Assembly: GCF_004006235.1 (NCBI RefSeq)
Contig: NZ_CP034753.1
Coordinates: forward strand, 1,116,001 to 1,180,000
Origin: Agromyces sp. LHK192
GTDB lineage: Bacteria > Actinomycetota > Actinomycetes > Actinomycetales > Microbacteriaceae
Reading direction: 5' to 3'
Length of the DNA stretch: 64,000 nt
Shown here: piece by piece, positions 40,104 to 48,408 of the stretch
How positions within the stretch are numbered: position 1 is the first letter of the stretch
Layout: every line of letters begins with the position of its first letter
Notes under the pieces: generated by a model
What the model was told of the DNA's origin: nothing
The model's database searches: none
What the model saw: the letters and a program-made list of their open reading frames with translations, nothing else
Made by a program: the position numbers and the translations under genes

Positions 40104-41497
40104 GCGTGGGCCTCGGCGCCGGTGCGGTCCGGGGCATCGGTCGAGGCGCCGGCATCCGTCGAGGCATCGGCATCCGACGCGGCACCGGTTGCGACGAGGT
40201 CGGATGCCTCGCGCCACGCCGTGTACCCGCCGTCGACGATCGTGACGGCCTCGCCCGCGGACGCGAGCGCCGCGGCTCCGCGACGCGACCGCAGGTCCAC
40301 GAGGCAGTGCAGCACGAGCGCGGTGTCCTCCGTCACCGGCGGCAACCCTGCCGCCGCGGCCGCGGCCGCGATGCGTTCGCGAGCACCGGCCGGGTCTCGC
40401 AGGATCTCGCCGAGGGGGAGCGGCACCGAACCGGGGATGGCCCCGGCGGCGACCTCGTCGGGTTCGCGCACGTCGACCAGGGCGAACTCGTCGGCCCCGG
40501 CCGCGCGCGCCGCGAGGCGTTCGGTCAGTGCGGCGACGTCGACGTGGGCGACCGCGGGACGGTCCGAACCGGCACCGCCGGCACCGACCGCAGCGGTACC
40601 GCCACCGGCGGCACTGCGACCGGCAACACCGACACGGACCGCGTCCACACGCGGGATCGCGGCGGCCGTCGGCGCCACGTCGCAGGCGGGTGCCACGGAG
40701 CCTGTCCGCGCGGCGGGCGCCGGGGCATCCGACGTCGCGATCAGCGGGATCTCGCGCTGCCGACCCCGCAGCGCGTCGATCACGAGCACGCGGCCGAGCA
40801 GCGGCTCGCCGATGCCCGTGATGAGCTTCACGGCCTCCTGCGCCATCATCGCGCCGACCTGCCCGCAGAGGGCGCCGAGCACGCCGGCCTCGGCGCACGA
40901 GGGCACCTCGCCGGGCGCGGGCGGCTCGGGGAACAGCGTGCGTAACCGCACGCCGTCGCCGGTCGGGGGCGTGGCCCAGAACACCGACAGCTGGGCGTCG
41001 AACCGGAGCACGCTCGCCCAGACCAGCGGCAGGCCGAGCTCGGCGCACGTGTCGTCGACGAGGTAGCGGGTCTCGAAGGTGTCGGTGCCGTCGAGCACGA
41101 GGTCGTAGCCCGAGAGGAGTTCGCGGGCGTTGGCCGCGACGAGCCGGACGCCGTGACGGATCACGGTGGCGTCGGGGGCGAGCTGGGCGATCGACTCGGC
41201 GGCGCTGTCGACCTTCGGATGCCCGAGGTCGTGGATGCCGTGCAGCGGCTGCCGGTGCAGGTTCGAGTGCTCGACGACGTCGTCGTCGACGATGCCGATG
41301 GTGCCGACGCCCGCGGCGGCGAGCCAGGTGAGCGCGGGCGAGCCGAGGCCGCCGGCGCCGATGACCACCACCCGGGCGTTCGCGAGCCGTCGCTGGCCGA
41401 GGTCGCCGAGCTCGGGCAGGCGGCGCTGCCGGTCGGTGCGGCCGACCTCGCCCGCGGGCAGCGCGGGCGCGGGTTCGACCAGGGGAGGCAGGGACAT
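40100..41497 (-). CDS. MoeB/ThiF-like E1 enzyme with C-terminal rhodanese domain
   Basis: A 465-residue fusion. Residues 1-245 are an E1-type adenylyltransferase with VVVIGAGGLGSPALTWLAAAGVGTIGIVDDDVVEHSNLHRQ and the PSCAEAGVLGALCGQVGAMMAQEAVK loop. It should adenylate the MoaD C-terminus. After a Gly/Ala-rich linker (about 265-325) a rhodanese domain follows, with DEFALVDVREPDEVAAGAIPGS and a candidate catalytic Cys in LVLHCLVDLRSRRG, so it could also supply sulfur. Both Cys-x-x-Cys pairs that bind zinc in classical MoeB are absent: the segment before LFPEPP reads GVRLRT, and the later pair is missing from RGRQREIPLIATSD. The final 30 residues are Ala/Ser/Asp repeats. Confidence 0.88.
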   Translation of the reverse strand: MSLPPLVEPAPALPAGEVGRTDRQRRLPELGDLGQRRLANARVVVIGAGGLGSPALTWLAAAGVGTIGIVDDDVVEHSNLHRQPLHGIHDLGHPKVDSAAESIAQLAPDATVIRHGVRLVAANARELLSGYDLVLDGTDTFETRYLVDDTCAELGLPLVWASVLRFDAQLSVFWATPPTGDGVRLRTLFPEPPAPGEVPSCAEAGVLGALCGQVGAMMAQEAVKLITGIGEPLLGRVLVIDALRGRQREIPLIATSDAPAPAARTGSVAPACDVAPTAAAIPRVDAVRVGVAGRSAAGGGTAAVGAGGAGSDRPAVAHVDVAALTERLAARAAGADEFALVDVREPDEVAAGAIPGSVPLPLGEILRDPAGARERIAAAAAAAGLPPVTEDTALVLHCLVDLRSRRGAAALASAGEAVTIVDGGYTAWREASDLVATGAASDADASTDAGASTDAPDRTGAEAHA

Positions 41498-41575
41498 GCC
41501 TCAACGCTAACCCGGCCGGGCGGTTGCGGGCTCGGCACCCGGTCACGTGACGACGCGCATCGCGCGGCATCCGAC

Positions 41576-41608
41576 TCGACAACTCCGCATCTGCGGAAGT
41601 AATCTTCC
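41576..41608 (+). promoter_or_regulatory. Promoter and operator for the HTH-TOBE regulator and mod operon
   Basis: TCGACA (41576-41581), an 18-bp spacer and TAATCT (41600-41605) form a plausible promoter whose start point would fall at or just before ATG 41613, implying a leaderless mRNA. An inverted repeat, GGAAG (41595-41599) and CTTCC (41604-41608), overlaps the -10 box, as expected for an autorepressor site. Confidence 0.5.
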
Positions 41609-41612
41609 ATTC

Positions 41613-42017
41613 ATGCCGCACTATCGGATTTCAGAACTCGCGAGCCTGCTCGGCGTCAGCGACGACACCGTGCGCCGCTGGATCGATGCCGGCACGCTCG
41701 CCGCCACGACCGATGACGTCGGCCGGCTCATCGTCGACGGCGTCGACGCCGCCCGCCGCGCCGTCGAACTCGCCGAGGCCGCCGAGGACCCGTCGCGCGT
41801 CGGCCGCAGCGCGCGCAACCGGTTCGTCGGCATCGTCACCCGCATCCAACGCGACGGCATCATGGCGCAGGTCGACATCCAGGCGGGCCCCCACCGCGTC
41901 GTCTCGCTCATGTCCGCCGAAGCCGTCGACGACCTCCGGCTCGAACCGGGCTCGCTCGCCGTCGCCGTCGTCAAGGCCACCACCGTCATCGTCGAGACCC
42001 CGGAAGGATCCCGTTGA
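41613..42017 (+). CDS. Molybdate-responsive HTH-TOBE (molbindin) regulator
   Basis: A 134-residue protein with an excisionase/MerR-like helix-turn-helix at the N-terminus (YRISELASLLGVSDDTVRRWIDAGTLAAT, residues 3-31) and a molbindin/TOBE domain at the C-terminus (RNRFVGIVTRIQRDGIMAQVDIQAGPHRVVSLMSAEAVDDL, about 68-110). TOBE domains bind molybdate oxyanion, so this is a molybdate sensor. I chose ATG 41613, directly after the promoter; a longer frame from 41547 would run through the promoter. The modA TTG start overlaps its stop (TTGA), so the sensor is co-transcribed with the importer and probably represses it when molybdate is plentiful. Confidence 0.88.
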   Translation: MPHYRISELASLLGVSDDTVRRWIDAGTLAATTDDVGRLIVDGVDAARRAVELAEAAEDPSRVGRSARNRFVGIVTRIQRDGIMAQVDIQAGPHRVVSLMSAEAVDDLRLEPGSLAVAVVKATTVIVETPEGSR

Positions 42018-42889
42018 ACACCCGCCGCATCACCCACCCCACCGCCGCTCGCATCCCGTCCCGCTCCGCCACGCGCGGTGCGTCCCGCGCCGCCGGGATC
42101 CTCGTCGCCGGCCTCGCCGCGCTCGCGCTCGTCGGCTGCGCGACGGGCGGCACGTCCGGCGACAGCTCGTCGCCCGAGCCGACCGCGTCGGCGGATGCCG
42201 CTCCCGAGCTCGAGGGCGAGCTGACGGTCTACGCCGCGGCGTCCCTGACGGCCTCCTTCGACGAGCTCGCCGAGTCGTTCGAGGAGGCCCACCCCGGCGT
42301 CGACGTCCTGCCGATCGTCTACGACGGGTCGTCGGTGCTCGCGACGCAGCTCGTCGAGGGCGCGCCGGCCGACGTGTTCGCGTCCGCCGACGAGCGGACC
42401 ATGGCGACCGTGACCGATGCCGACCTCGTCGACGGCGAACCCGAGCTGTTCGCGTCGAACACGCTGCGCATCGCGACTCCCGCCGGCAACCCCGGCGGCG
42501 TCGAGACGATCGACGATCTCGCCGACCCTGCCCTCTCGGTCGTGCTCTGCGCCGTCGAGGTGCCCTGCGGCGCCGCATCCCGCAAGCTGCTCGACCTCGA
42601 CGGGGTGTCGGTGACACCCGTCAGCGAGGAGCAGAACGTCTCGGCGGTGCTCACGAAGGTGAAGTCCGGCGAGGCCGACGCGGGACTCGTCTACGCGACC
42701 GACGTGGCCGCTGCGGGCGACGACGTCGAGTCGATCGAGCCAGAGGGCGCCGACGAGGTCGTCAACACGTACCCGATCGCGGCGCTGCGCGGTGCCGCAT
42801 CGTCCGACGTCGCGGCGGCGTTCGTCGCGTTCGTGCTCGGCGACGAGGGGCAGGCGGTGCTCGAGGCCCACGGGTTCGGCGCCCCGTGA
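42014..42889 (+). CDS. modA: Molybdate ABC transporter substrate-binding lipoprotein
   Basis: A 291-residue binding protein. A long basic N-region, hydrophobic core and lipobox (LALVGC, near residue 43) mark it as a lipoprotein. The mature part starts ELTVYAAASLTASFDELAESFEEAHPGVDVLPIVYDGSSVLATQLVEGAPADVFASAD, the classical ModA opening with its oxyanion-binding Ser residues. ASNTLRIATP and KVKSGEADAGLVYATDVAAAGDDV follow. TTG 42014 overlaps the regulator stop and has GGAAGG upstream. Confidence 0.95.
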   Translation: MNTRRITHPTAARIPSRSATRGASRAAGILVAGLAALALVGCATGGTSGDSSSPEPTASADAAPELEGELTVYAAASLTASFDELAESFEEAHPGVDVLPIVYDGSSVLATQLVEGAPADVFASADERTMATVTDADLVDGEPELFASNTLRIATPAGNPGGVETIDDLADPALSVVLCAVEVPCGAASRKLLDLDGVSVTPVSEEQNVSAVLTKVKSGEADAGLVYATDVAAAGDDVESIEPEGADEVVNTYPIAALRGAASSDVAAAFVAFVLGDEGQAVLEAHGFGAP

Positions 42890-43695
42890 CCCGCACGGCG
42901 ACGCTGCGGGACATCCCGCCGCTCGTCATCGTGCCGGCGGCGATCGGCGTCGCCGTGCTCGTCCTCCCGCTCCTGGCGTTGCTGGCGCGGGTCGACTGGA
43001 CGACGTTCGTCGCCGACGCGACCTCGCCGGCCGCAGTCGAGGCGCTCGGCCTCTCGCTCGCGACGGCGACGGCGTCCACAGCCTGCTGCCTGGTACTCGG
43101 CGTGCCGCTCGCCCTCGTGATCGCGCGGGCGTCGGGCCGCCTCGCCGGTTGGCTTCGGGCGCTGGTGACGATCCCGCTGGTGCTGCCGCCGATGGTGGGC
43201 GGCATCGCCCTGCTCTACCTGCTCGGCCGGACCAGCCCGCTCGGGCAGTGGCTCGACGACGCCGTCGGCCTGCGCCTGCCGTTCACGACGGCGGCCGTGA
43301 TCATCGCGCAGACGTTCGTCGCGCTCCCGTTCCTGGTGCTCTCGGTCGAGGGCACCGTGCGCGCCGCCGGCACCGCCTACGAGCGCGTCGCCGCGACCCT
43401 CGGGGCGAGCCGGTGGACCGCGTTCCGCCGCATCACCCTGCCGCTCGCGGCGCCCGGTCTCGTCGCCGGCACCGTGCTGTGCTTCGCCCGCGCGCTCGGC
43501 GAGTTCGGCGCGACCGCGCTCTTCGCGGGCAACGCCGCGGGCACGACCCGCACGATGCCCCTCGCGATCTACACCGCGTTCAACGGCGCGGGCGTCACCC
43601 AGGGCACCGCGGTCGCCCTGTCGCTCATGCTGCTCGCCGTCGCGGTCGTGATCCTCGTGCTCGTGCGCGGCTGGCGACCGGGGAGCTCGACGTGA
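42886..43695 (+). CDS. modB: Molybdate ABC transporter permease
   Basis: A 269-residue membrane permease with about five to six helices. GTG 42886 overlaps the modA stop (GTGA). The ModB motifs are IPLVLPPMVGGIALLYLLGRTSPLGQWLDD, the coupling loop AYERVAATLGASRWTAFRRITLPLAAPGLVAG, and RALGEFGATALFAGNAAGTTRTMPLAIYTAF. The frame is open upstream but non-conserved there. It overlaps modC by four bases. Confidence 0.95.
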   Translation: MTRTATLRDIPPLVIVPAAIGVAVLVLPLLALLARVDWTTFVADATSPAAVEALGLSLATATASTACCLVLGVPLALVIARASGRLAGWLRALVTIPLVLPPMVGGIALLYLLGRTSPLGQWLDDAVGLRLPFTTAAVIIAQTFVALPFLVLSVEGTVRAAGTAYERVAATLGASRWTAFRRITLPLAAPGLVAGTVLCFARALGEFGATALFAGNAAGTTRTMPLAIYTAFNGAGVTQGTAVALSLMLLAVAVVILVLVRGWRPGSST

Positions 43696-44828
43696 CGGAT
43701 GCCACCGGCGCTCGCCGCGTCCGCGCGACGCCCGGTGCGCCCACCACGTCGGATGCCCCGCGCGGCGCGCTCACCGCCGAAGTCGCGCTCGCGCGCGACG
43801 CCTTCCGGCTCGACGCCCGGATCGGGCTCCTCCCGGGCGAGGTGCTCGCCCTCCTCGGCCCGAACGGTGCCGGCAAGTCGACGATCCTCGGCATGCTCGC
43901 GGGCCTCGAGCGACCGGACGCAGGGCGCGTCGCGCTCGACGGTGTCGTGCTCGACGACGTCACGGCCGGCACCCACGTGCGGCCGGAGCGGCGCCGCATC
44001 GGCCTGCTCGGCCAGGACCCGCGACTCTTCCCGCACCTCACGGCGGCCCAGAACATCGCCTTCGGCCCGCGGACCGCGGGCATGCACCGGCGCGACGCCG
44101 CAGCGCTCGCCGCGGACTGGCTCGACCGCGTCGGGCTCTCGGGACTCGGCGACCGACGGCCCGCCGAACTCTCGGGCGGGCAGCGCCAGCGCGCGGCCAT
44201 CGCACGCGCGCTCGCCGCGGCGCCCTCGGTACTCCTGCTCGACGAGCCCTTCGCGTCGCTCGACGTCGAGGTCGTCACCGACATCCGCCGGCTCCTCCGT
44301 GAGCAGCTCGCCGCGTCGGGCACCTCCGCCGTGGTCGTGAGCCACGACGTGCTCGACGCCGTCGTGCTCGCCGACCGCACCGCCGTCATCGAACGCGGGC
44401 GCATCGTCGACGACGGGCCGACCGCGAGCGTGCTCTCGGCGCCGCGCAGCCCGTTCACCGCCGCGATCGCCGGGGTCAACCTGCTGATCGGCACGGTGCG
44501 CGACGGTGCGGTGCAGGCGGGCGGCGAACGATTCGCTGGGCAGGGCGGCGAGACGCTGCGCGACGGCGAGCCCGCAGCGGCGGTGTTCCGGCCGGCCTCG
44601 GTCATCGTCGCCGTGCAGCGGCCCGAGGGCACGAGCCTGCGCAACATCTGGCGTGAGCGCCTCGTCGCGATCGATCCGGCGCAGGGCGGCGCCCGGCTCC
44701 GGTTCGACCGGCCGGCCCTCGCCGCCGAGGTGACGGCGGCCGCGCTCGCCGAACTCGGCCTCTCGGTCGGCGACGAGGTCTGGCTGGCGGTGAAGGCATC
44801 CGAGGTGCGCGTGCACGCCCTGGACTGA
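43692..44828 (+). CDS. modC: Molybdate ABC transporter ATP-binding protein
   Basis: A 378-residue ATPase. Walker A is GPNGAGKST (about residues 57-65), the Q-loop GLLGQDPRLFPHLT, signature LSGGQRQRAAIARAL, Walker B VLLLDEPFASLD and switch VVVSHDVLD. The C-terminal 130 residues form the molbindin-like regulatory domain typical of ModC (FRPASVIVAVQRPEGTSLRNIWRERLVAI...). GTG 43692 overlaps the modB stop. The last codons lie in a 21-bp unit that is repeated twice more beyond the stop. Confidence 0.95.
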   Translation: MTDATGARRVRATPGAPTTSDAPRGALTAEVALARDAFRLDARIGLLPGEVLALLGPNGAGKSTILGMLAGLERPDAGRVALDGVVLDDVTAGTHVRPERRRIGLLGQDPRLFPHLTAAQNIAFGPRTAGMHRRDAAALAADWLDRVGLSGLGDRRPAELSGGQRQRAAIARALAAAPSVLLLDEPFASLDVEVVTDIRRLLREQLAASGTSAVVVSHDVLDAVVLADRTAVIERGRIVDDGPTASVLSAPRSPFTAAIAGVNLLIGTVRDGAVQAGGERFAGQGGETLRDGEPAAAVFRPASVIVAVQRPEGTSLRNIWRERLVAIDPAQGGARLRFDRPALAAEVTAAALAELGLSVGDEVWLAVKASEVRVHALD

Positions 44829-44870
44829 CGCCTGCACGCCCTGGACTGACGCCTGCACGCCCTGGACTGA
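44812..44870 (+). repeat. 21-bp tandem repeat over the modC stop (almost three copies)
   Basis: The unit TGCACGCCCTGGACTGACGCC begins at 44812, 44833 and 44854 (the last copy is 17 bp). The first copy encodes the last four ModC residues and stop. Because 21 is a multiple of three, each copy holds a TGA in the same frame, so the protein end is unchanged. Confidence 0.85.
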
Positions 44871-44912
44871 ATCGCCGGCCGCAAGCTGAGCACCCCTCGA
44901 TAGGATCGGGCC

Positions 44913-46871
44913 ATGTCCGACGATGCGGTCCAGCAGGCGAAGGAAGCGGCCGCGCAGGCCGCAGCAGCGGCCGAGGCGCTCCAGGCGCAGGCCCAGGAGG
45001 CGATCCGCAGGGCGGAGAAGGCGGCGCAGCTCGCGCAGGCTGCCGCCGAGGCGCAACAGGCCGCGGCCGAGGCGCAGGAGGCGTCGCAGCGCGCGAGCGC
45101 GACGGCCTCCGCACCCGCGGAAGCACCCGCCGAGGCATCCGCACCCGCGGAAGCGCCCGCGGAGGCGTCCGCCGAGGCGTCCGCCGAGGCATCCGCGAAC
45201 GCTCCCGCCGCCGCGTCCGGCCCGCTCGACCAGGCGCAGGTCGATGCGATCCGCGCCGGATACGCCTTCGAGGGGCGGGCGCTCGAGATGGGTGCGCTCG
45301 TCAACGGCGACGCGCTGCCCGACGTCCCCGTGCGCATCCCGATCGCGATGACGAACCGGCACGGGCTCGTCGCCGGTGCGACCGGCACCGGCAAGACCCG
45401 CACGTTGCAGGTGCTCGTCGAGCAGCTCTCAGCCGCGGGCGTCGCGGTCTTCGCCGCCGACATCAAGGGCGACCTGTCGGGTATCGCGACGCCCGGCGAA
45501 TCGAGCGAGAAGCTGCTGGCCCGCACCGCGGGAATCGGACAGGACTGGACGCCGGCCTCCTTCCCCGTCGAGTACTTCGCGCTGGGCGGCGTCGGCCGCG
45601 GCGTGCCGATCCGCGCGACCGTCGCCGGGTTCGGGCCGCTCCTGCTCAGCAAGGTGCTCGGGCTCAACGCCACGCAGGAGTCGAGCCTCGCACTGGTCTT
45701 CCATTACGCCGAGGATGCCGGGCTCGCCCTGCTCGACCTCGAGGACCTGCGCTCGGTGCTGCAGTACCTCGTGAGCGACGAGGGCAAGGGCGAACTCGAG
45801 GGGCTCGGCGGCCTGTCGAAGGCGACGGTCGGCGTGATCCTGCGCGCGCTGGTCGCGTTCGCCGAGGCCGGTGCCGACGCGCTGTTCGGCGAACCCGAGA
45901 TCGACACGGCCGAGTTCCTGCGCGTGGCTTCCGACGGCCGCGGCATCGTCAGCCTGCTCGAGGTACCGGGCGTCGCCGACAAGCCGGCCCTCTACTCGAC
46001 GTTCCTCATGTGGTTGCTGGCCGACCTGTTCAACGACCTGCCCGAGGTCGGCGACCTCGACCAGCCCAAGCTGGTGTTCTTCTTCGACGAGGCGCACCTG
46101 CTGTTCGCCGACGCGTCGAAGGACTTCCTCGCACAGGTCGTGCAGACCGTCCGACTCATCCGGTCGAAGGGCGTCGGGGTGTTCTTCGTCACGCAGACCC
46201 CGAAGGACGTTCCCGGCGATGTGCTCGCGCAGCTCGGTTCGCGCGTCCAGCACCAACTGCGGGCCTTCACGCCCGACGACGCGAAGTCGCTCCGGCAGAC
46301 CGTGTCGACCTACCCCAGGTCGGGCTACGAGCTCGAGGAGGTGCTCACCACCCTCGGCACCGGCGAGGCCATCGTCACCGTGATGAACGAGAAGGGCGCA
46401 CCCAGCCCGGTCGCCTGGACCCGGCTGCGCGCTCCGCAGGCGCTCATGTCGCCGTCGTCGGATGCCTCGATCGACCAGGTCGTCGCCGCCTCGCCGCTGC
46501 AGGCCAGGTACGGCGCCGAGGTCGATCGCGAGTCGGCGCACGAGCTCCTCACGGCCAAGATGAACGCGGCCGCCGAGGCGCAGGCCGCAGCCGACGCCGC
46601 CGTCGCCCAGGCGAAGGCCGACGCGGAGGCCGCCAAGCTGCAGGCTGCAGCCGAGAAGCAGCGCGAGAAGGAGGCGAAGGCCGCGCAGGCCGAGTACGAC
46701 CGGATCATGAAGCAGACGTCCGGCGCGAGCCGATCGCGCTCCGGTTCGCGGTCGGGATCCGCATCGCGCGGCGGGGGTTCGATGCTCGAGCAGGTGCTCG
46801 GCTCGAAGGCGACCCGCGACGTGCTGACCAGCGTCGTGGAGGGTATCTTCGGAACTCGGCGCAGACGCTGA
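44913..46871 (+). CDS. HerA-like P-loop ATPase (DUF853/YjgR family)
   Basis: A 652-residue FtsK/HerA-superfamily ATPase. The first 105 residues are an Ala/Gln/Glu-rich predicted coiled coil and a linker of EAPAEASAPAEAP repeats. The ATPase core has Walker A GATGTGKTRTLQVL (about residue 153), Walker B LVFFFDEAHLLF, and the family sequences DIKGDLSGIATPG, VPGVADKPALYSTFLMWLLADLFNDLPEVGD and GVGVFFVTQTPKDVPGDVLAQLGSRVQHQLRAFTP. A second helical Ala/Lys-rich segment and a Ser/Arg/Gly-rich patch precede the conserved MLEQVLGSKATRDVLTSVVEGIFGTRRRR tail. Its cellular job is unknown; relatives are thought to act on DNA or DNA-protein complexes. Confidence 0.88.
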   Translation: MSDDAVQQAKEAAAQAAAAAEALQAQAQEAIRRAEKAAQLAQAAAEAQQAAAEAQEASQRASATASAPAEAPAEASAPAEAPAEASAEASAEASANAPAAASGPLDQAQVDAIRAGYAFEGRALEMGALVNGDALPDVPVRIPIAMTNRHGLVAGATGTGKTRTLQVLVEQLSAAGVAVFAADIKGDLSGIATPGESSEKLLARTAGIGQDWTPASFPVEYFALGGVGRGVPIRATVAGFGPLLLSKVLGLNATQESSLALVFHYAEDAGLALLDLEDLRSVLQYLVSDEGKGELEGLGGLSKATVGVILRALVAFAEAGADALFGEPEIDTAEFLRVASDGRGIVSLLEVPGVADKPALYSTFLMWLLADLFNDLPEVGDLDQPKLVFFFDEAHLLFADASKDFLAQVVQTVRLIRSKGVGVFFVTQTPKDVPGDVLAQLGSRVQHQLRAFTPDDAKSLRQTVSTYPRSGYELEEVLTTLGTGEAIVTVMNEKGAPSPVAWTRLRAPQALMSPSSDASIDQVVAASPLQARYGAEVDRESAHELLTAKMNAAAEAQAAADAAVAQAKADAEAAKLQAAAEKQREKEAKAAQAEYDRIMKQTSGASRSRSGSRSGSASRGGGSMLEQVLGSKATRDVLTSVVEGIFGTRRRR

Positions 46872-46887
46872 ACCACCGAGGAGCTCC

Positions 46888-47508
46888 ATGCCCGCAATCC
46901 GTCCGTACCGTGTCGCCGACCGCGACCGGATCCGGCACATCTGCCTGCTCACCGCGCGCGGCGGCGGCGATGCGACGGGCGTCTACTCGGACGACTCGCT
47001 GATGCCCGAGGTGTTCGCGTTGCCCTACGTCGAGTACGCGCCCGACCTCGCGTTCGTCGTCGCCGATGACGACGACCTCGCCGTCGGGTACGTCCTGGGC
47101 GTCGCCGACACCGCCGCCTTCGTCGACTGGTACGCGCGCGAGTGGGCCCCCGGGTTCCGGGAGCGGCATCCGTCGCCCGGGCCGGTGACGGCGGCGGCTC
47201 CCACGTTCACCGAGGCCGAGTTGCTCGAGGCGGGCGGCGACCCGGAGCGGATGCGCATCGCCGAGCTCGACGACTACCCCGCGCACCTGCACATCGACCT
47301 GCTGCCGGAGCTCCAGGGCCTGGGCTTCGGGCGACGGCTCATCGACGTGCTGCGCGCAGCGCTCGCCGAACGCGGCGTGCCCGCGCTGCACCTCGGCATG
47401 GACCCGGCGAACACCTCGGCGCGGGCGTTCTACGATCGGCTCGGCTTCCACGAACTGCCGTCGAGCCGCCCGGAAGCCCCGCTGCTCGGCATCGCGACGC
47501 GCGACTGA
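46888..47508 (+). CDS. GNAT family N-acetyltransferase
   Basis: A 206-residue acetyltransferase of the type often encoded near glycoside hydrolase genes. The N-terminus IRPYRVADRDRIRHICLLTA, the acetyl-CoA loop LPELQGLGFGRRLIDVL (Q-x-x-G-x-G pattern) and AFYDRLGFHEL define the GNAT fold. The insert with FVDWYAREWAPGF is shared with a subgroup of putative aminoglycoside or sugar-amine acetyltransferases. The substrate is unknown. GAGGAG precedes ATG 46888, 16 bp after the HerA-like gene, so the two may be co-transcribed. Confidence 0.85.
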   Translation: MPAIRPYRVADRDRIRHICLLTARGGGDATGVYSDDSLMPEVFALPYVEYAPDLAFVVADDDDLAVGYVLGVADTAAFVDWYAREWAPGFRERHPSPGPVTAAAPTFTEAELLEAGGDPERMRIAELDDYPAHLHIDLLPELQGLGFGRRLIDVLRAALAERGVPALHLGMDPANTSARAFYDRLGFHELPSSRPEAPLLGIATRD

Positions 47509-47532
47509 CGCGCGACGGGCGCCTTCCCGGCG

Positions 47533-48144
47533 TCAGCCGATGAACGGCCGCTCGAACCAGTAGAGCAGCTTCGAATCCGTCGCGTGCAGCTCGGCCTTCG
47601 AGACCGGTTCCGACCGGACGTGCTCCGGAACGTCGAGGACGGTCGCCACCTCGTCCATGTCCGTCGCGTGCCAGAAGGTGCCCCGCATGCGCACCAGGCA
47701 GCGACCGTCGTGGCCGACCACGAAGACCTGGTTGACGGTCTCGTCGCTGGCTCCGCGGTACAGGTCGACGCGCACGACCGAGTCGATGTCGCGCACGGGC
47801 ACGCTGTGCGTGATCCCGAAGAAGCCGCGCTCGACGATGCCGTACGGGCTGACCGTGATCTCGGTGCGCCGGAACCGGAACACGACGTAGACGATCGCCG
47901 CGGCGACGATCACCGCGGTCCAGATGAAGGCCGTGCGGATGCCGGGATGCAACTGCTGCTGCTGCCACGCCAGCACGCCGCCGAGCGAGATCAGCACGAT
48001 CCCGATCGGGAGGCCGAAGCTGAGTGCGAGCGAGCGACGCGGCCTCAGGGTCAGAACCCTGAGGCCGTCGCCCCCTTCTGCCGTCTCCGATGCGAAGGAG
48101 CCCCCTGCGTCCCCACTCCTGAGCTTCGCTTTCGTCGCCGACAT
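47533..48144 (-). CDS. Membrane protein with PH-like domain
   Basis: A 203-residue protein not assigned to a named gene. A hydrophilic N-terminus is followed by two membrane helices (about residues 38-60 and 70-91), then a soluble region beginning RFRRTEITVSPYGIVERGFFGITHSVPVRDIDSVVRVDLY, which reads like the bacterial PH domain seen in many actinobacterial membrane proteins. It converges on the GNAT gene and is divergent from the M6-type protease gene (48409). The 264-bp divergent gap (48145-48408) contains AT-rich patches near 48170-48195 and 48245-48280 but no promoter I can place with confidence. Confidence 0.7.
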   Translation of the reverse strand: MSATKAKLRSGDAGGSFASETAEGGDGLRVLTLRPRRSLALSFGLPIGIVLISLGGVLAWQQQQLHPGIRTAFIWTAVIVAAAIVYVVFRFRRTEITVSPYGIVERGFFGITHSVPVRDIDSVVRVDLYRGASDETVNQVFVVGHDGRCLVRMRGTFWHATDMDEVATVLDVPEHVRSEPVSKAELHATDSKLLYWFERPFIG

Positions 48145-48408
48145 CTCTCACATCATGCGGAACGAATCGGCGGCGCACCATTCGGCATTAATGAGGACAC
48201 GGCGTTCGGGCGGCCGTGCGCTACAGTTCGCGCCGTCACGAAACGGGGATCGAACGTTCGCTTTTTCCAACCGATACGCGCCGGGTATTCCCATCGGACC
48301 ACGCATTGCGTGCGTGACATAGTACTGACCACGAATGCGCCACTCACTTGGCACCGCAGCCCGGCCCGGGCACCGGCGCATCGCTTCATTCCATCAGAGG
48401 AGGAGCTT

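Noticed and set aside
44812..44870. Direct repeats as an integration (att) site
   Set aside because: Simple 21-bp tandem copies inside and after modC, with no integrase or tRNA nearby; slippage explains them.
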